A stretch of 17,836 nucleotides of DNA from Promethearchaeota archaeon (GCA_016839635.1 JAEOTV010000224.1:1-17836), one strand, 5' to 3'. Counted from the first letter of the stretch, positions 6,600-15,186 are shown. The notes: generated by a model not told the origin, from the letters alone. Translations and numbers: made by a program.

Positions 6600-9179
6600 A
6601 TGGAACCAGAACGAATCGCTTTTTATAGAGACCAAATTGAAAGATATCGAGAAAGACAACCAGTTTTCAAAGAATTAAAAGATAAAATTAAAGAAATATT
6701 AAAGTTTTCTATAAAAAAAGAACTTTTTAAAGAGAAATATTTAATACAAGGAAGGGTCAAAACAATTTCAAGTTTTGCTGAAAAAATTTCTCGACCAAAT
6801 AAAAATTATACTGATCCCATAAATCAACTCACAGATTTAAGCGGAATTCGTGTAATTTTACCTACAATTGAAAAGGAAGAAGCTGTATGTGAATTAATAA
6901 GAAGGATTTTCAAAATTGATACTAAAAACAGTTGGCATAAATTAGAAAAACTAAAACCTCATGAATTTGGTTATTTATCTCATCATTTTATAGTAGAACT
7001 TGACCCTACAAAAAAATTCCTTCAGGATTCAAACATTGAAATACCGGAGAATTTACTCAACATTAAAGCAGAAATACAAGTAAAAACCTATTTGGCATAT
7101 GCTTGGAATCTAAATCAGCATGGCTCTTTTTATAAGGGAGAATTTGAACCACCGATTGAATATCAGAGAGAATTTCATAGATCTGCAGCTTTACTTGAAG
7201 AAGCTGATCATTGTATCAATAATGTATTTAAAAAAATTCATGATTATGATTCCAGTTATGGAGCTTATATGTCTAGAGAGAGGATTGAAAAGGAGATTGA
7301 ACGCCTTCGAATCGTATTCAACGCTGTTCTAGATGATATAAATCTAGATGTTGGATATAAACTTGCTAAATTAGCTATGGAAATTGAAGATTGGAGACTA
7401 GCAATTGATACTTTAGCGGTTATCAAGGAGACTACAAAATGGGAAAATGAGGTAAAACATAAAAAAGCAGCAATTCTACGAGATCTCGGCTTTGCAATGA
7501 CACAATTTTATGATCCCTCAGAGGATCGAGAGCAGTTTGAAGAAGGTCAGGAATTAATTAAACAGGCTACATTAATAAATGAAAGAGATGTTGATGCAAT
7601 CGCTTCTCTCGGTGGATCATATAAAAGGCAAAATAATCATGAAGAAGCTTATAGAAAATACCAAGAAGCGTTAATAGATAATCCAGCTGAACCTTATCCT
7701 TTAATTAATTATTTGATCTATGAATTAAAAAAGAGTGAGAATATTAACAAAATTATTAAATATCAAAGAAGTGCTATATTAAAAGCAATTAAAAAGCGAT
7801 CCAAACAAATTGGAGTCTTAGTAGACATTCCATGGGCGTTTTTTGATGTTGGTTTTTTTTCCTTACTGTTGGGCAATTTAGATGAAGGGTCTCATAATAC
7901 AAATATATACAAGAGTTTAAACAATTATTTAATGGGGATTAGATTTAGTCCTAATCTGTGGATGATACATACTACAATCAAAACTTTAAAATTGATGCAA
8001 GAGAAATTTAGAGATTTGAAAGATATTGATTTAGTTTTAATACTTTTATATTTAGGAATTTTATTTCATTCGGAGAGTAATTTGGATGAAAATAACGAAA
8101 TTGTGGATGAAGCAAGTCAATTTTTGAGAAATAATTCGATCCTAAGACAAAATAGATTACCTAGAGATAAAAATGTTATTATAATAGCAGGTGGGACTGA
8201 TAGATCTTTTAATCAAGATTTAATGAAATATAGTTTAAACTTTTTCAACGCATTTCAAGGATATGAAGGAGTAATAATTTCAGGTGGAACTAATGTAGGA
8301 GTTTGTGCTTTAGCTGGTAAAATTAGACATAGGTATCCCAATGATATCCAATTATATGGTTACATTCCCAGTGTTTTACCTACTGATGGTACTGTACAAA
8401 GAGATGAAAATTTTAGACATTTTATAACAAGCGGAAGTGATTTTAGTATTTTAGAATGCTTTCAGTACTGGTACGACATCCTGAATGCGAACATTGATCC
8501 TTCTAAAGTAAAACTAATTGGGCTTAATGGAGGAGAAATTGCAAATCTAGAGTATCTTATCTCAATTGTTTTCGGAGCTCAAGTGGGATTAATTGAAAAT
8601 AGTGGACGAGCAGCTTCAGAACTAATTAAAAATCGATGGTGGACAGTAAGAGAAGCTTCAACCTTAAGTAAAAGTACCAAACGTTTATTTAAAGTCGTAA
8701 AAAATAGCACTGAAGAAATTAAAAACTTTATCTTTAAACCTGTAATTTTTGATACCGATGTTGATAATATAAAGAAAATTTTAATTTTGACCCACGAAAG
8801 TGGTACAAACATGTTTGAATTAGACTTTGCAGGTGATCCAATAGATAATGAGATTTTGACTGCATTACTTAACGCTTTAGATAGAATAGGTCAAACTGAA
8901 CTACATGTTGGAGAAATTTTATCAGTCAAATTTAGAAACGCATTCTTAACTGGTGGTTTTTTATGCAGGAATCGATTCAAGATAATCTTTCTTCTTAAAG
9001 AGACACCGTCTAAAATTTTAGAAGAAAATATTAGTAGATTTATTGAAGAATTAGAACAAAAAAAGTGTGAAGAATTTCATGAATTAGCAGATCAGTTCCA
9101 TATATTTCCGCTAGATGATGAAATGAGAGAAATACTTGGGAGATCATTTGGAGAAGAAATCTCTAAACTTCTAAATTAG
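6600..9179 (+). CDS. RelA/SpoT synthetase - TPR - SLOG (LSDAT) - longin-like fusion protein
   Basis: The product is an 859-residue soluble multidomain protein. Residues about 25-215 form a RelA/SpoT nucleotidyltransferase: G51-R-V-K (ATP-binding arginine motif), D79-L-S-G-I-R (metal aspartate), G-Y125-L-S-H-H, and E158-I-Q-V-K-T, the equivalents of Rel residues R241, D264, YxSxH and E323, so synthesis of (p)ppGpp-like nucleotides is plausible; no HD hydrolase domain is present. Residues about 250-400 are helical, TPR-like. Residues about 523-690 are a SLOG domain of the LSDAT (TRPM-like) type: IIIAGGT (527-533), SGGTNVGV (561-568) and SGRAA (668-672), expected to bind a nucleotide or nucleotide-derived ligand. 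Residues about 724-855 resemble Asgard longin/roadblock-like domains. An NLR-like gene follows after 201 nt on the same strand. Synthetase and SLOG calls are firm, the longin call tentative. Confidence 0.82.
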   Translation: MEPERIAFYRDQIERYRERQPVFKELKDKIKEILKFSIKKELFKEKYLIQGRVKTISSFAEKISRPNKNYTDPINQLTDLSGIRVILPTIEKEEAVCELIRRIFKIDTKNSWHKLEKLKPHEFGYLSHHFIVELDPTKKFLQDSNIEIPENLLNIKAEIQVKTYLAYAWNLNQHGSFYKGEFEPPIEYQREFHRSAALLEEADHCINNVFKKIHDYDSSYGAYMSRERIEKEIERLRIVFNAVLDDINLDVGYKLAKLAMEIEDWRLAIDTLAVIKETTKWENEVKHKKAAILRDLGFAMTQFYDPSEDREQFEEGQELIKQATLINERDVDAIASLGGSYKRQNNHEEAYRKYQEALIDNPAEPYPLINYLIYELKKSENINKIIKYQRSAILKAIKKRSKQIGVLVDIPWAFFDVGFFSLLLGNLDEGSHNTNIYKSLNNYLMGIRFSPNLWMIHTTIKTLKLMQEKFRDLKDIDLVLILLYLGILFHSESNLDENNEIVDEASQFLRNNSILRQNRLPRDKNVIIIAGGTDRSFNQDLMKYSLNFFNAFQGYEGVIISGGTNVGVCALAGKIRHRYPNDIQLYGYIPSVLPTDGTVQRDENFRHFITSGSDFSILECFQYWYDILNANIDPSKVKLIGLNGGEIANLEYLISIVFGAQVGLIENSGRAASELIKNRWWTVREASTLSKSTKRLFKVVKNSTEEIKNFIFKPVIFDTDVDNIKKILILTHESGTNMFELDFAGDPIDNEILTALLNALDRIGQTELHVGEILSVKFRNAFLTGGFLCRNRFKIIFLLKETPSKILEENISRFIEELEQKKCEEFHELADQFHIFPLDDEMREILGRSFGEEISKLLN

Positions 9180-9380
9180 ATACTATAAATTTTTCTTTTA
9201 ATAGAGAATTAATTTTAGTATACAATATTAATTTAGAGTGAGTGCTAAATCATTTTGTTTTAGACATTTTTATTAATAGCTGAGTAATAGTGTTATTTAG
9301 AATATGTAAAAATTTTTTTAATTAAAAATTAATCTTCCTAATTATATTTACCATAAGAAAAGAACATAGGTATAGAATAT

Positions 9381-12300
9381 ATGGAGTATCAGAGTATTAA
9401 ATGTACAAACTGTAATTACTTAATTCAGGGGGAATCATTAGCAAAACTTCAACAGAGTGGTCATATTGTTTGCGATAATTGTGGTACTAGCTTGATTCTA
9501 AGAGAAAACAAAATATTTTTATCAGGTACCTCTGAGTTTAGATACTTAATAGAAGGATTGAATGATTTATTATACTCCATAGGTTATGAACCAATATGGT
9601 TTAAAGAGAAATTCTATTTAGAAACCAATGATGCTATAGGTGAATGTTTTACTAACATAGAGAAATCAGATAAGTTTATCATTGTTATAGGTAAAAATTA
9701 CGGATATATGAGAAATGGTAAAAAAATTTCGGTTATTGAAGAGGAATTCGATTATGCATTTTCACTTAATAAGCCTATGATGGTATTTATAGATTCAGAA
9801 GTTTTCAATGAGACAAAATTTTATCAGCAAGTAAAGGATAAGGATTTAGACTTTAATGATTTTGAAGCTTTTACTGCTGATGAGAATATATATCAATTCA
9901 TTTTGAAGATTGAAGCTATTCGGCCAAAGTTATGGATGGAGTCATTCACATCAAGGAAAGATATTGTCAGCAAGATTACGAATCATTGGCCTTTACGTAT
10001 TGGAAAAGATGGAATTATAAAAAAACCTCTTAAATCGAATTATGAGAGTATAATGGTTCCCGTGGAAACCGAACCAAAATACTTTAGATTATTGGAACAT
10101 AGTCGTGTTTCTGGTGATATATACGAAGTTGATATCAAAAAAGGCGCTGTAGAACGCATAGAAAGTGTTATTTGGGATCTTAAAGAAGAATTATTAAAAA
10201 ATGGAAATTGGGTGTTGCTTAGTGGTAAATCTGGGCTTTCCAAGACAACAACCGCAAAAATATTAGCTTATGATGTATTTAAGTCTGGAATTGATGTATA
10301 CTTCAAAAACCGTCCAGAAGAAATCAAGGATTTTATTAAAAGTCTAGATGATACCACAGGTATAAAACTAATCATAATTGATGATTTACATAGGAGATCT
10401 TTTGGGGAAATTTCATCAAAAATAGGAAATCTTTATCCATTAATCAAATTTAAGAATTTAAATGTTATAGTGCTAGCAATTTCGCGTTTAACCTTAAAAC
10501 AGATTAGTGATATTTGTAAGAATGTTGAAGAAAGACGTGTTATTGACAGATTTACTCAAATTAATATGGAAGATTATATGGAAAGCATTAAAAGTGCTCA
10601 AGAAAACTTGATAACAAATATTTTAACGCAAGAAAATAAATTTAAGGAGGATTTAGGAGATTTCACAAATAAACTTATCGAGAATTATGGTAATGATTTT
10701 GTTTCTTTAGGATTCGCTTTATTACAATTAGTTAAATCGGGAACTCCAAAAGTAGATGAGCATATTATTATTGAAGAAAGGCAGGAGTTCTTGAAAAACG
10801 AACTTGAAGAAATACTAAGAGGAGATGCTCTCAACCTTCAAGTTTTAATAAGTGTCTATATAGGTGCATGTTATTGTGGTTTGGTTGATGAGGCCGTTTC
10901 CGTAGATCATTTTGATCAAAAAATACATCCAAAGAAGCTTATTTGGACAGCTTTAAACGCGCTATCTAATCAAGGTTTGTTATCTAAAGCTGTTGTATTT
11001 GAAAAAAATAAAAACCTTTATCAATTCGAAGCATATCATGCAAAAATTGCTGAAATGGATATAAAAGCTTTAAAAGCAGGTTTTTGGGTGAATAATGATA
11101 CATATGAATGGGATGATGTTTGTACTCTAATCCGGTTCAAAGTTGATGGTCTTCATGAACTTGATATAAACGATGTATTTTCTAATATTAAAACCCTTAA
11201 ATATTTAATTTTATTAAATGTTGGAGTCCAATCGCTTCCTGATTCCATCAAAAATCTCAAATCTCTTGAAAAGTTAGATTTAAGATATAATAAAATATTT
11301 GTTCTACCTGATACAATAGGTGAATTAAAAACTTTAGAAATATTAAATTTAAAAAACAATCAGTTAAGAGTCTTACCTGAATCAATTAATGAACTCAAAT
11401 TACTAAAGAAATTGGATATTAGTAATAACCCTCTGCAAAAATTACCAGAAACCATCTTTGGTTTAGCAAATATAGAAGAATTAAGGCTTGAACATATAAA
11501 CTTGGTTAATTTATCTGAAAAAATTAACCAGCTTAAAAACCTAATAATTCTTGATCTGAGAAGTAATTCCTTAAAAGAATTGCCGAGCACCATTGGAGCC
11601 TTACAGTTTCTTGAAGAATTATATTTAGATGGTAATAAGTTAAAAGCATTACCAGGATCCATTGAAGAATTAAAGGAATTAAAAGTGCTCTCCTTGAATA
11701 GCAATGAACTGGTAAACATTCCAGAACACATTGGTCATTTGCATCACTTAAAAACTCTAAATTTAAGCAATAACGTGCTAGAAGAGTTGCCTGATTCAAT
11801 GGGAAAACTCAAATCGCTAAAAATGTTAAATCTCGATGCTAATAATTTGAAAATATTACCAAATTCTTTGGGTAATCTCGTCCAATTAAATGAATTGAAC
11901 TTAGGATTTAACAAACTTAATGCATTTTACGATAGTATTGGAAGTTTATACTCCTTGAGAAGGTTACTTGCTCAAAATAATAATATTAACCAGATTCCAG
12001 AATCTATCGGAAATCTAAAAATACTTCAGGAATTAGCTTTACACTTTAATCGATTAACATCAGTTCCTAATTCTTTAGGATCTCTTACTTCTCTTAAAAA
12101 GCTTGATATTGGCGGAAATAATATTAAGGAAATTCCAAATACAATAGGAAATCTGAAAAACTTAGAAGAACTATATTTAGGTTATGTTCAAATTAAAACA
12201 TTTCCACACTCCTTTGGTAATTTAAAAAAACTAAAAATTTTTCAAATTGTAGGTAGCCCTCTCAATAAACTTCCTGATTGTTTATTTGAGCTTGAATCAC

Positions 12301-12959
12301 TCAAATTATTAAGAATGTCTATGTGTAATATAGAATTTCTTCCTGATTCAATAAGGAAATTGAAGAATCTTGAGAAACTAGTATTAAACGGCAATAAATT
12401 GGAAAAGCTTCCAGATTCATTTGGAGAACTTAAATTTTTAAAAGAAATTACGTTAGATAATAATTTATTAAACATATTGCCTGAGAGTATTGGAAAGCTT
12501 AAGTTGCTTCGTAAATTAATTCTAAAAAATAATCAAATAACATCTATTCTTTCTGAAATTCGAGATTTATCATCCCTCCAATTGTTAGATTTAAGTAATA
12601 ATAAATTAGAAAAACTTCCAGAAACTATATTCGAACTTAATTTACTAAAAGAATTTGATATCAGCAATAATGAGATAAAATATATACCATCTTCAATTGA
12701 AAATCTTAAAAATATTAACGAAATTGATATTAGTGGAAATCAAATATTTGAATTACCAGAATCAATCGGAAATCTCACAAGTTTAATAAAATTAAACCTG
12801 TCAAAGAACCAATTTACAACTTTACCTTATTCAATTGGGAACTTACAAAATCTTAAATTTATTAACTTGAGAGATAATAATTTTGGTATAGATAAGGATT
12901 CTAAAATAACTGAGCTTTTAAACAATTTAAAAGAAAAGGGATGCATCGTAATACGATAG
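9381..12959 (+). CDS. NLR-like protein: zinc ribbon - DUF4062 - STAND NTPase - leucine-rich repeats
   Basis: The product is 1192 residues. A zinc ribbon (C8xxC11, C31xxC34) precedes a DUF4062 domain (about 46-165), recognised by IFLSGTSEFR, the S-D-K-F-I-I-V-I-G segment and YG; DUF4062 is thought to be a TIR- or SLOG-like Rossmannoid effector/adaptor. Residues about 255-450 are a P-loop STAND-type NTPase: Walker A GKSGLSKTT (282-290), Walker B LIIIDDLHR (D334, D335), sensor strand VIVLAISR. Residues 455-585 are helical, winged-helix-like. From about 590 to the end there are about 24 repeats of 23 residues with the LPxSI signature, forming a solenoid sensor. This is the effector-NTPase-LRR plan of NLR immune receptors. 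There is no signal peptide, so it is cytosolic. The ATG 9381 start has only a weak AGGT upstream. Ligand and output are unknown. Confidence 0.85.
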   Translation: MEYQSIKCTNCNYLIQGESLAKLQQSGHIVCDNCGTSLILRENKIFLSGTSEFRYLIEGLNDLLYSIGYEPIWFKEKFYLETNDAIGECFTNIEKSDKFIIVIGKNYGYMRNGKKISVIEEEFDYAFSLNKPMMVFIDSEVFNETKFYQQVKDKDLDFNDFEAFTADENIYQFILKIEAIRPKLWMESFTSRKDIVSKITNHWPLRIGKDGIIKKPLKSNYESIMVPVETEPKYFRLLEHSRVSGDIYEVDIKKGAVERIESVIWDLKEELLKNGNWVLLSGKSGLSKTTTAKILAYDVFKSGIDVYFKNRPEEIKDFIKSLDDTTGIKLIIIDDLHRRSFGEISSKIGNLYPLIKFKNLNVIVLAISRLTLKQISDICKNVEERRVIDRFTQINMEDYMESIKSAQENLITNILTQENKFKEDLGDFTNKLIENYGNDFVSLGFALLQLVKSGTPKVDEHIIIEERQEFLKNELEEILRGDALNLQVLISVYIGACYCGLVDEAVSVDHFDQKIHPKKLIWTALNALSNQGLLSKAVVFEKNKNLYQFEAYHAKIAEMDIKALKAGFWVNNDTYEWDDVCTLIRFKVDGLHELDINDVFSNIKTLKYLILLNVGVQSLPDSIKNLKSLEKLDLRYNKIFVLPDTIGELKTLEILNLKNNQLRVLPESINELKLLKKLDISNNPLQKLPETIFGLANIEELRLEHINLVNLSEKINQLKNLIILDLRSNSLKELPSTIGALQFLEELYLDGNKLKALPGSIEELKELKVLSLNSNELVNIPEHIGHLHHLKTLNLSNNVLEELPDSMGKLKSLKMLNLDANNLKILPNSLGNLVQLNELNLGFNKLNAFYDSIGSLYSLRRLLAQNNNINQIPESIGNLKILQELALHFNRLTSVPNSLGSLTSLKKLDIGGNNIKEIPNTIGNLKNLEELYLGYVQIKTFPHSFGNLKKLKIFQIVGSPLNKLPDCLFELESLKLLRMSMCNIEFLPDSIRKLKNLEKLVLNGNKLEKLPDSFGELKFLKEITLDNNLLNILPESIGKLKLLRKLILKNNQITSILSEIRDLSSLQLLDLSNNKLEKLPETIFELNLLKEFDISNNEIKYIPSSIENLKNINEIDISGNQIFELPESIGNLTSLIKLNLSKNQFTTLPYSIGNLQNLKFINLRDNNFGIDKDSKITELLNNLKEKGCIVIR
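11150..12930 (+). repeat. Coding array of about 24 leucine-rich repeats (69-bp period)
   Basis: This is the repeat part of the NLR-like gene. Each unit encodes 23 residues with conserved L-x-x-L-P-x-S-I and N-x-L positions. Units are diverged at DNA level, with no identical neighbours seen, so the array looks old and stable rather than recently amplified. Units 5, 11 and 20 lack the proline of the LP step (LSEKI, FYDSI, ILSEI). The array runs to the last residues of the protein. Confidence 0.85.
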
Positions 12960-13023
12960 TCATTAAGTTTATTGGTTAATTATTAAATGTTTAGCTCATT
13001 ATTGAAAAGAATTAAGAAATCTA

Positions 13024-13428
13024 TTAATAGAATTCTGTTTCAACTAATTGAACAACTTTAAGGAGCCGCTTGATCATCGAATATGACTGTATTATGTTTG
13101 CAACGTCTCCCATAACTCTGAATTTACCCGCCATCGTACTCCTTATAAGATCGATCTTACCCTCCATCAAATTTTTCCAATTTTCGTAAGAACCTTCAAA
13201 TGTGTAATCTGTTTGAACATCATCTGGAGAGGTTATTGCGCCTCCATCTACGACGTATCCATTTGAGATATCTAACCACACATATAAGTCCATTTCAATA
13301 TGATGGTCTGCTTTTATAATTAGTAAAAAATCTCCTTCCCAATCCTTGGCTTTATTCCTGAATCTCTCATTATTATTTATATTCTCGATAACTTCTTTAA
13401 CCCATTCTTCTGTGGCAAAAAAGACCAT
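13024..13428 (-). CDS. SCP2 sterol-carrier-like lipid-binding protein
   Basis: The product is 134 residues, about the size of a lone SCP2 domain (COG3255-like). After an N-terminal helix, a beta-rich part (FLLIIKADHHIEMDLYVWLDISNG) leads to the typical C-terminal stretch FEGSYENWKNLMEGK followed by MAGKFRVMGDVANII, which matches the W-x-x-L/I-x-x-G-x-x-x-x-x-x-A-x-x-x-G-K-x-x-x-x-G-D pattern of the family. These proteins bind lipids or fatty acyl-CoA in a hydrophobic tunnel; the ligand here is unknown. A GAGAGGA ribosome site precedes ATG 13428. It lies on the same strand as, and 153 nt downstream of, the TetR regulator and may be co-transcribed with it. The 13429-13581 gap shows nothing else. 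Confidence 0.75.
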   Translation of the reverse strand: MVFFATEEWVKEVIENINNNERFRNKAKDWEGDFLLIIKADHHIEMDLYVWLDISNGYVVDGGAITSPDDVQTDYTFEGSYENWKNLMEGKIDLIRSTMAGKFRVMGDVANIIQSYSMIKRLLKVVQLVETEFY

Positions 13429-13581
13429 ATTCTTATTCCTCTCTTCTAATTTTTCTCCAATTAACTATTATATATTTATTGTTATATTATAAAATGTTTT
13501 CTTTATATCAACAAAAATGAAAATTCTAGATTTCTCTATTTATATTCTTGATCCTCTTCTAACTCTAATGGAATATTAAAT

Positions 13582-14160
13582 CTAACTGAATCTAATAAAT
13601 TTTAATATCATATCTGCTAAATAATTAATCAAATCTTTATCAGTAATTAAATTATCTTCAGAAATCACATGTCGATGAATAATACTGTCAATTGAATAAA
13701 GAAGAAATTTACTAATCATATTTAAATTCTCTTTATCAGGATATCCTAATTGTTTTAGAACATTTGAAATCAGAGGAACAAGCTTTAATTCATTTTGGAT
13801 ATATTCATAATCTTGAAATAACTTTCTATTTGAAAGAAACGCGGATTCAAGTGCGATAATAAGTAATTTATTTTGTTTATGTTGTTCTAAATATTGGCTT
13901 AAAAATGATTTTAAAAAGTCTGGGAGATTATCAATTGTTAAGCTCTTAAGATTTATTTCTTCTAAGAATTCAGCATACCCTTGTTTAATAATTTCTTTGA
14001 TAATATCTGGTTTTCCATTCTCAAAGTGATAATAAAGTGTGCCGATACTTATGCTTGCCTCTTTCGCAATGTGATTTGTACTAATATTATTATACCCTTT
14101 TTCTTGGATCATTTGAATTGTTGTATCTATTATTTCTTTTTTAACATTTCTAACGCTCAA
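13582..14160 (-). CDS. TetR/AcrR family transcriptional regulator
   Basis: The product is 192 residues. Residues about 4-52 form a TetR helix-turn-helix: IIDTTIQMIQEKGYNNIST, then NHIAKEASISIGTLYYHFENG, the near-invariant recognition helix with Y-Y-H-F. The rest is an all-helical ligand-binding and dimerisation domain with no recognisable ligand motif. The start is TTG 14160, supported by a strong AGGGGAG site 9 nt upstream and by correct placement of the HTH domain. It is divergent from the membrane protein at 14327, and two identical palindromes in the shared promoter region are probable operators, implying autoregulation and control of the neighbour. The ligand is unknown. Confidence 0.9.
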   Translation of the reverse strand: MSVRNVKKEIIDTTIQMIQEKGYNNISTNHIAKEASISIGTLYYHFENGKPDIIKEIIKQGYAEFLEEINLKSLTIDNLPDFLKSFLSQYLEQHKQNKLLIIALESAFLSNRKLFQDYEYIQNELKLVPLISNVLKQLGYPDKENLNMISKFLLYSIDSIIHRHVISEDNLITDKDLINYLADMILKFIRFS

Positions 14161-14226
14161 ATTTTAATTCTCCCCTAAATTCTCTTATTGCTATATAATT
14201 ATGGGTTGTCGAAATATTTAAACTTA

Positions 14227-14241
14227 TCGAGCAAAGCTCGA
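14227..14241. promoter_or_regulatory. Palindromic operator 1, probable TetR site
   Basis: TCGAGCAAAGCTCGA is a perfect inverted repeat (TCGAGC/GCTCGA) about a 3-nt centre. It lies where transcription toward the TetR gene should begin, and is identical to the copy at 14274-14288. TetR dimers bind such 15-bp palindromes. Assignment to this TetR is inferred from position. Confidence 0.75.
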
Positions 14242-14245
14242 AAAA

Positions 14246-14253
14246 TTTATAAA
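14246..14253. promoter_or_regulatory. TATA element(s) of the divergent promoter region
   Basis: TTTATAAA, a self-complementary TATA box, lies between the two palindromes within an AT-rich run (14242-14271). For the plus-strand gene it places transcription start near 14276-14280, inside palindrome 2. For the TetR gene it or an overlapping box near 14257 would place the start at or just past palindrome 1. Confidence 0.55.
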
Positions 14254-14273
14254 TATAAATTAACATATATTCT

Positions 14274-14288
14274 TCGAGCAAAGCTCGA
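14274..14288. promoter_or_regulatory. Palindromic operator 2, probable TetR site
   Basis: This is an exact second copy of TCGAGCAAAGCTCGA, 47 bp centre-to-centre from the first. It overlaps the expected transcription start of the membrane-protein gene at 14327, a position suited to repression. Confidence 0.75.
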
Positions 14289-14326
14289 TAAAAAATATTA
14301 AAATTTTTAAGGTGAAAGTAAAAAAA

Positions 14327-15037
14327 ATGTCATTAAATGTAATGGAAGAAATAAAATCCATTAAAGATAATTTAGATAATGGGGTAAACTATAAAGAAGA
14401 AAAGAAAAATTTCTTTCAAGTCGTAGATTTTGTTAAAATCCATGAAATTAAAGATGAAGAGATCTTAGAAAAAATAAGTGAGCTAAGATATAACATGGCA
14501 AGAACATGGAGACCAAACCAATTTTCAATTCAGTCGGGGCTGCTACTATGGACAACGTTAATAGGATTTGGAGCTTTTTTGATCTATAGTACATTTTGGA
14601 TTTTGGCACAATTAACAGGTCTTGGAATATGGATGAATATATTATATGCGATCACTCTCATTCTTGGCTGGCTTTCAATTAATGTGGGAATTCATAATTT
14701 GGGGCATTACATTGCAGGAAAATTAGTAGGAATAAATTTTCATGCCTGGGTTATACGTAAAGCGGTATTTCAATGGGCATTAATTATTGAGTATAAATCC
14801 TATCTAATGGTTACCTTTAGGAAAAGACAAATACTTCATATCGCGGGACCAGTATCAACTCTTGGGGCACCTTGGATAATTTACTTAATAACTTTAAATC
14901 CAATTATGATTGGAATAGGGATTTATATGTTTGTTGCATCAATCCCTGTAATAGTAAAAAAAAAATGGGATTACGGAAGAATTTTTAAAGAAAGACAATT
15001 GAAAAAGCAAAATAAAAAAGCCCAAAATCAAATCTAA
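14327..15037 (+). CDS. Membrane protein resembling an M50/site-2 protease, catalytic Glu absent
   Basis: The product is 236 residues from ATG 14327, chosen because AAGGTGA (14309-14315) fits as ribosome site; GTG 14312 lies inside that site. A charged cytosolic N-terminus of about 65 residues leads to four or five membrane segments (about 70-95, 101-125, 170-190, 192-210) and a basic C-terminal tail. The second segment ends in H123-N-L-G-H127-YIAGKLVG, the place and context of the M50 zinc motif HExxH-(A)-x-(K)-x-x-G, but with Asn for the catalytic Glu. AGPVST near 173 and D215-Y-G-R resemble the later GP and D-G motifs. If related, it would be an inactive or altered intramembrane protease that may bind rather than cut. 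It is divergent from, and probably controlled by, the TetR gene. The M50 link is inference. Confidence 0.6.
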   Translation: MSLNVMEEIKSIKDNLDNGVNYKEEKKNFFQVVDFVKIHEIKDEEILEKISELRYNMARTWRPNQFSIQSGLLLWTTLIGFGAFLIYSTFWILAQLTGLGIWMNILYAITLILGWLSINVGIHNLGHYIAGKLVGINFHAWVIRKAVFQWALIIEYKSYLMVTFRKRQILHIAGPVSTLGAPWIIYLITLNPIMIGIGIYMFVASIPVIVKKKWDYGRIFKERQLKKQNKKAQNQI

Positions 15038-15040
15038 TAT

Positions 15041-15050
15041 CTTTTTTTTA
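15041..15050 (+). terminator. U-tract terminator after the membrane protein gene
   Basis: Eight Ts follow 4 nt after the stop codon in an AT-rich region, a typical archaeal U-tract terminator. No hairpin is visible. Confidence 0.45.
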
Positions 15051-15154
15051 TTTATAATTTTAATATCATTTCTTTATCTCCATCATTTTCAATAAAATTG
15101 TATGTATAATTTTTCATTTATATGGATGTGATTAAAATACAATTAAACAGATTA

Positions 15155-15180
15155 ATAAAAAAAAGATAAATAATAAAAAT
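15155..15180 (-). terminator. U-rich terminator of the AOR operon
   Basis: On the minus strand just beyond the ferredoxin-like gene stop there are several T-runs, the longest eight Ts (15157-15164). It faces the terminator of the convergent membrane-protein gene. Confidence 0.4.
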
Positions 15181-15186
15181 TTAAAT

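Noticed and set aside
9180..9380. Possible small gene or structured RNA between the RelA-SLOG and NLR-like genes
   Set aside because: It is AT-rich with several stops in all frames and only short weak inverted repeats; nothing beyond possible promoter and terminator signals.
11360..11799. Minus-strand open frames within the LRR region
   Set aside because: They mirror the repetitive LRR coding sequence and have no domain of their own.
11150..12930. Regular 69-bp periodicity as a CRISPR or satellite array
   Set aside because: The periodicity is the 23-residue leucine-rich repeat; units are diverged and lie inside one open frame, with no identical repeats and unique spacers.
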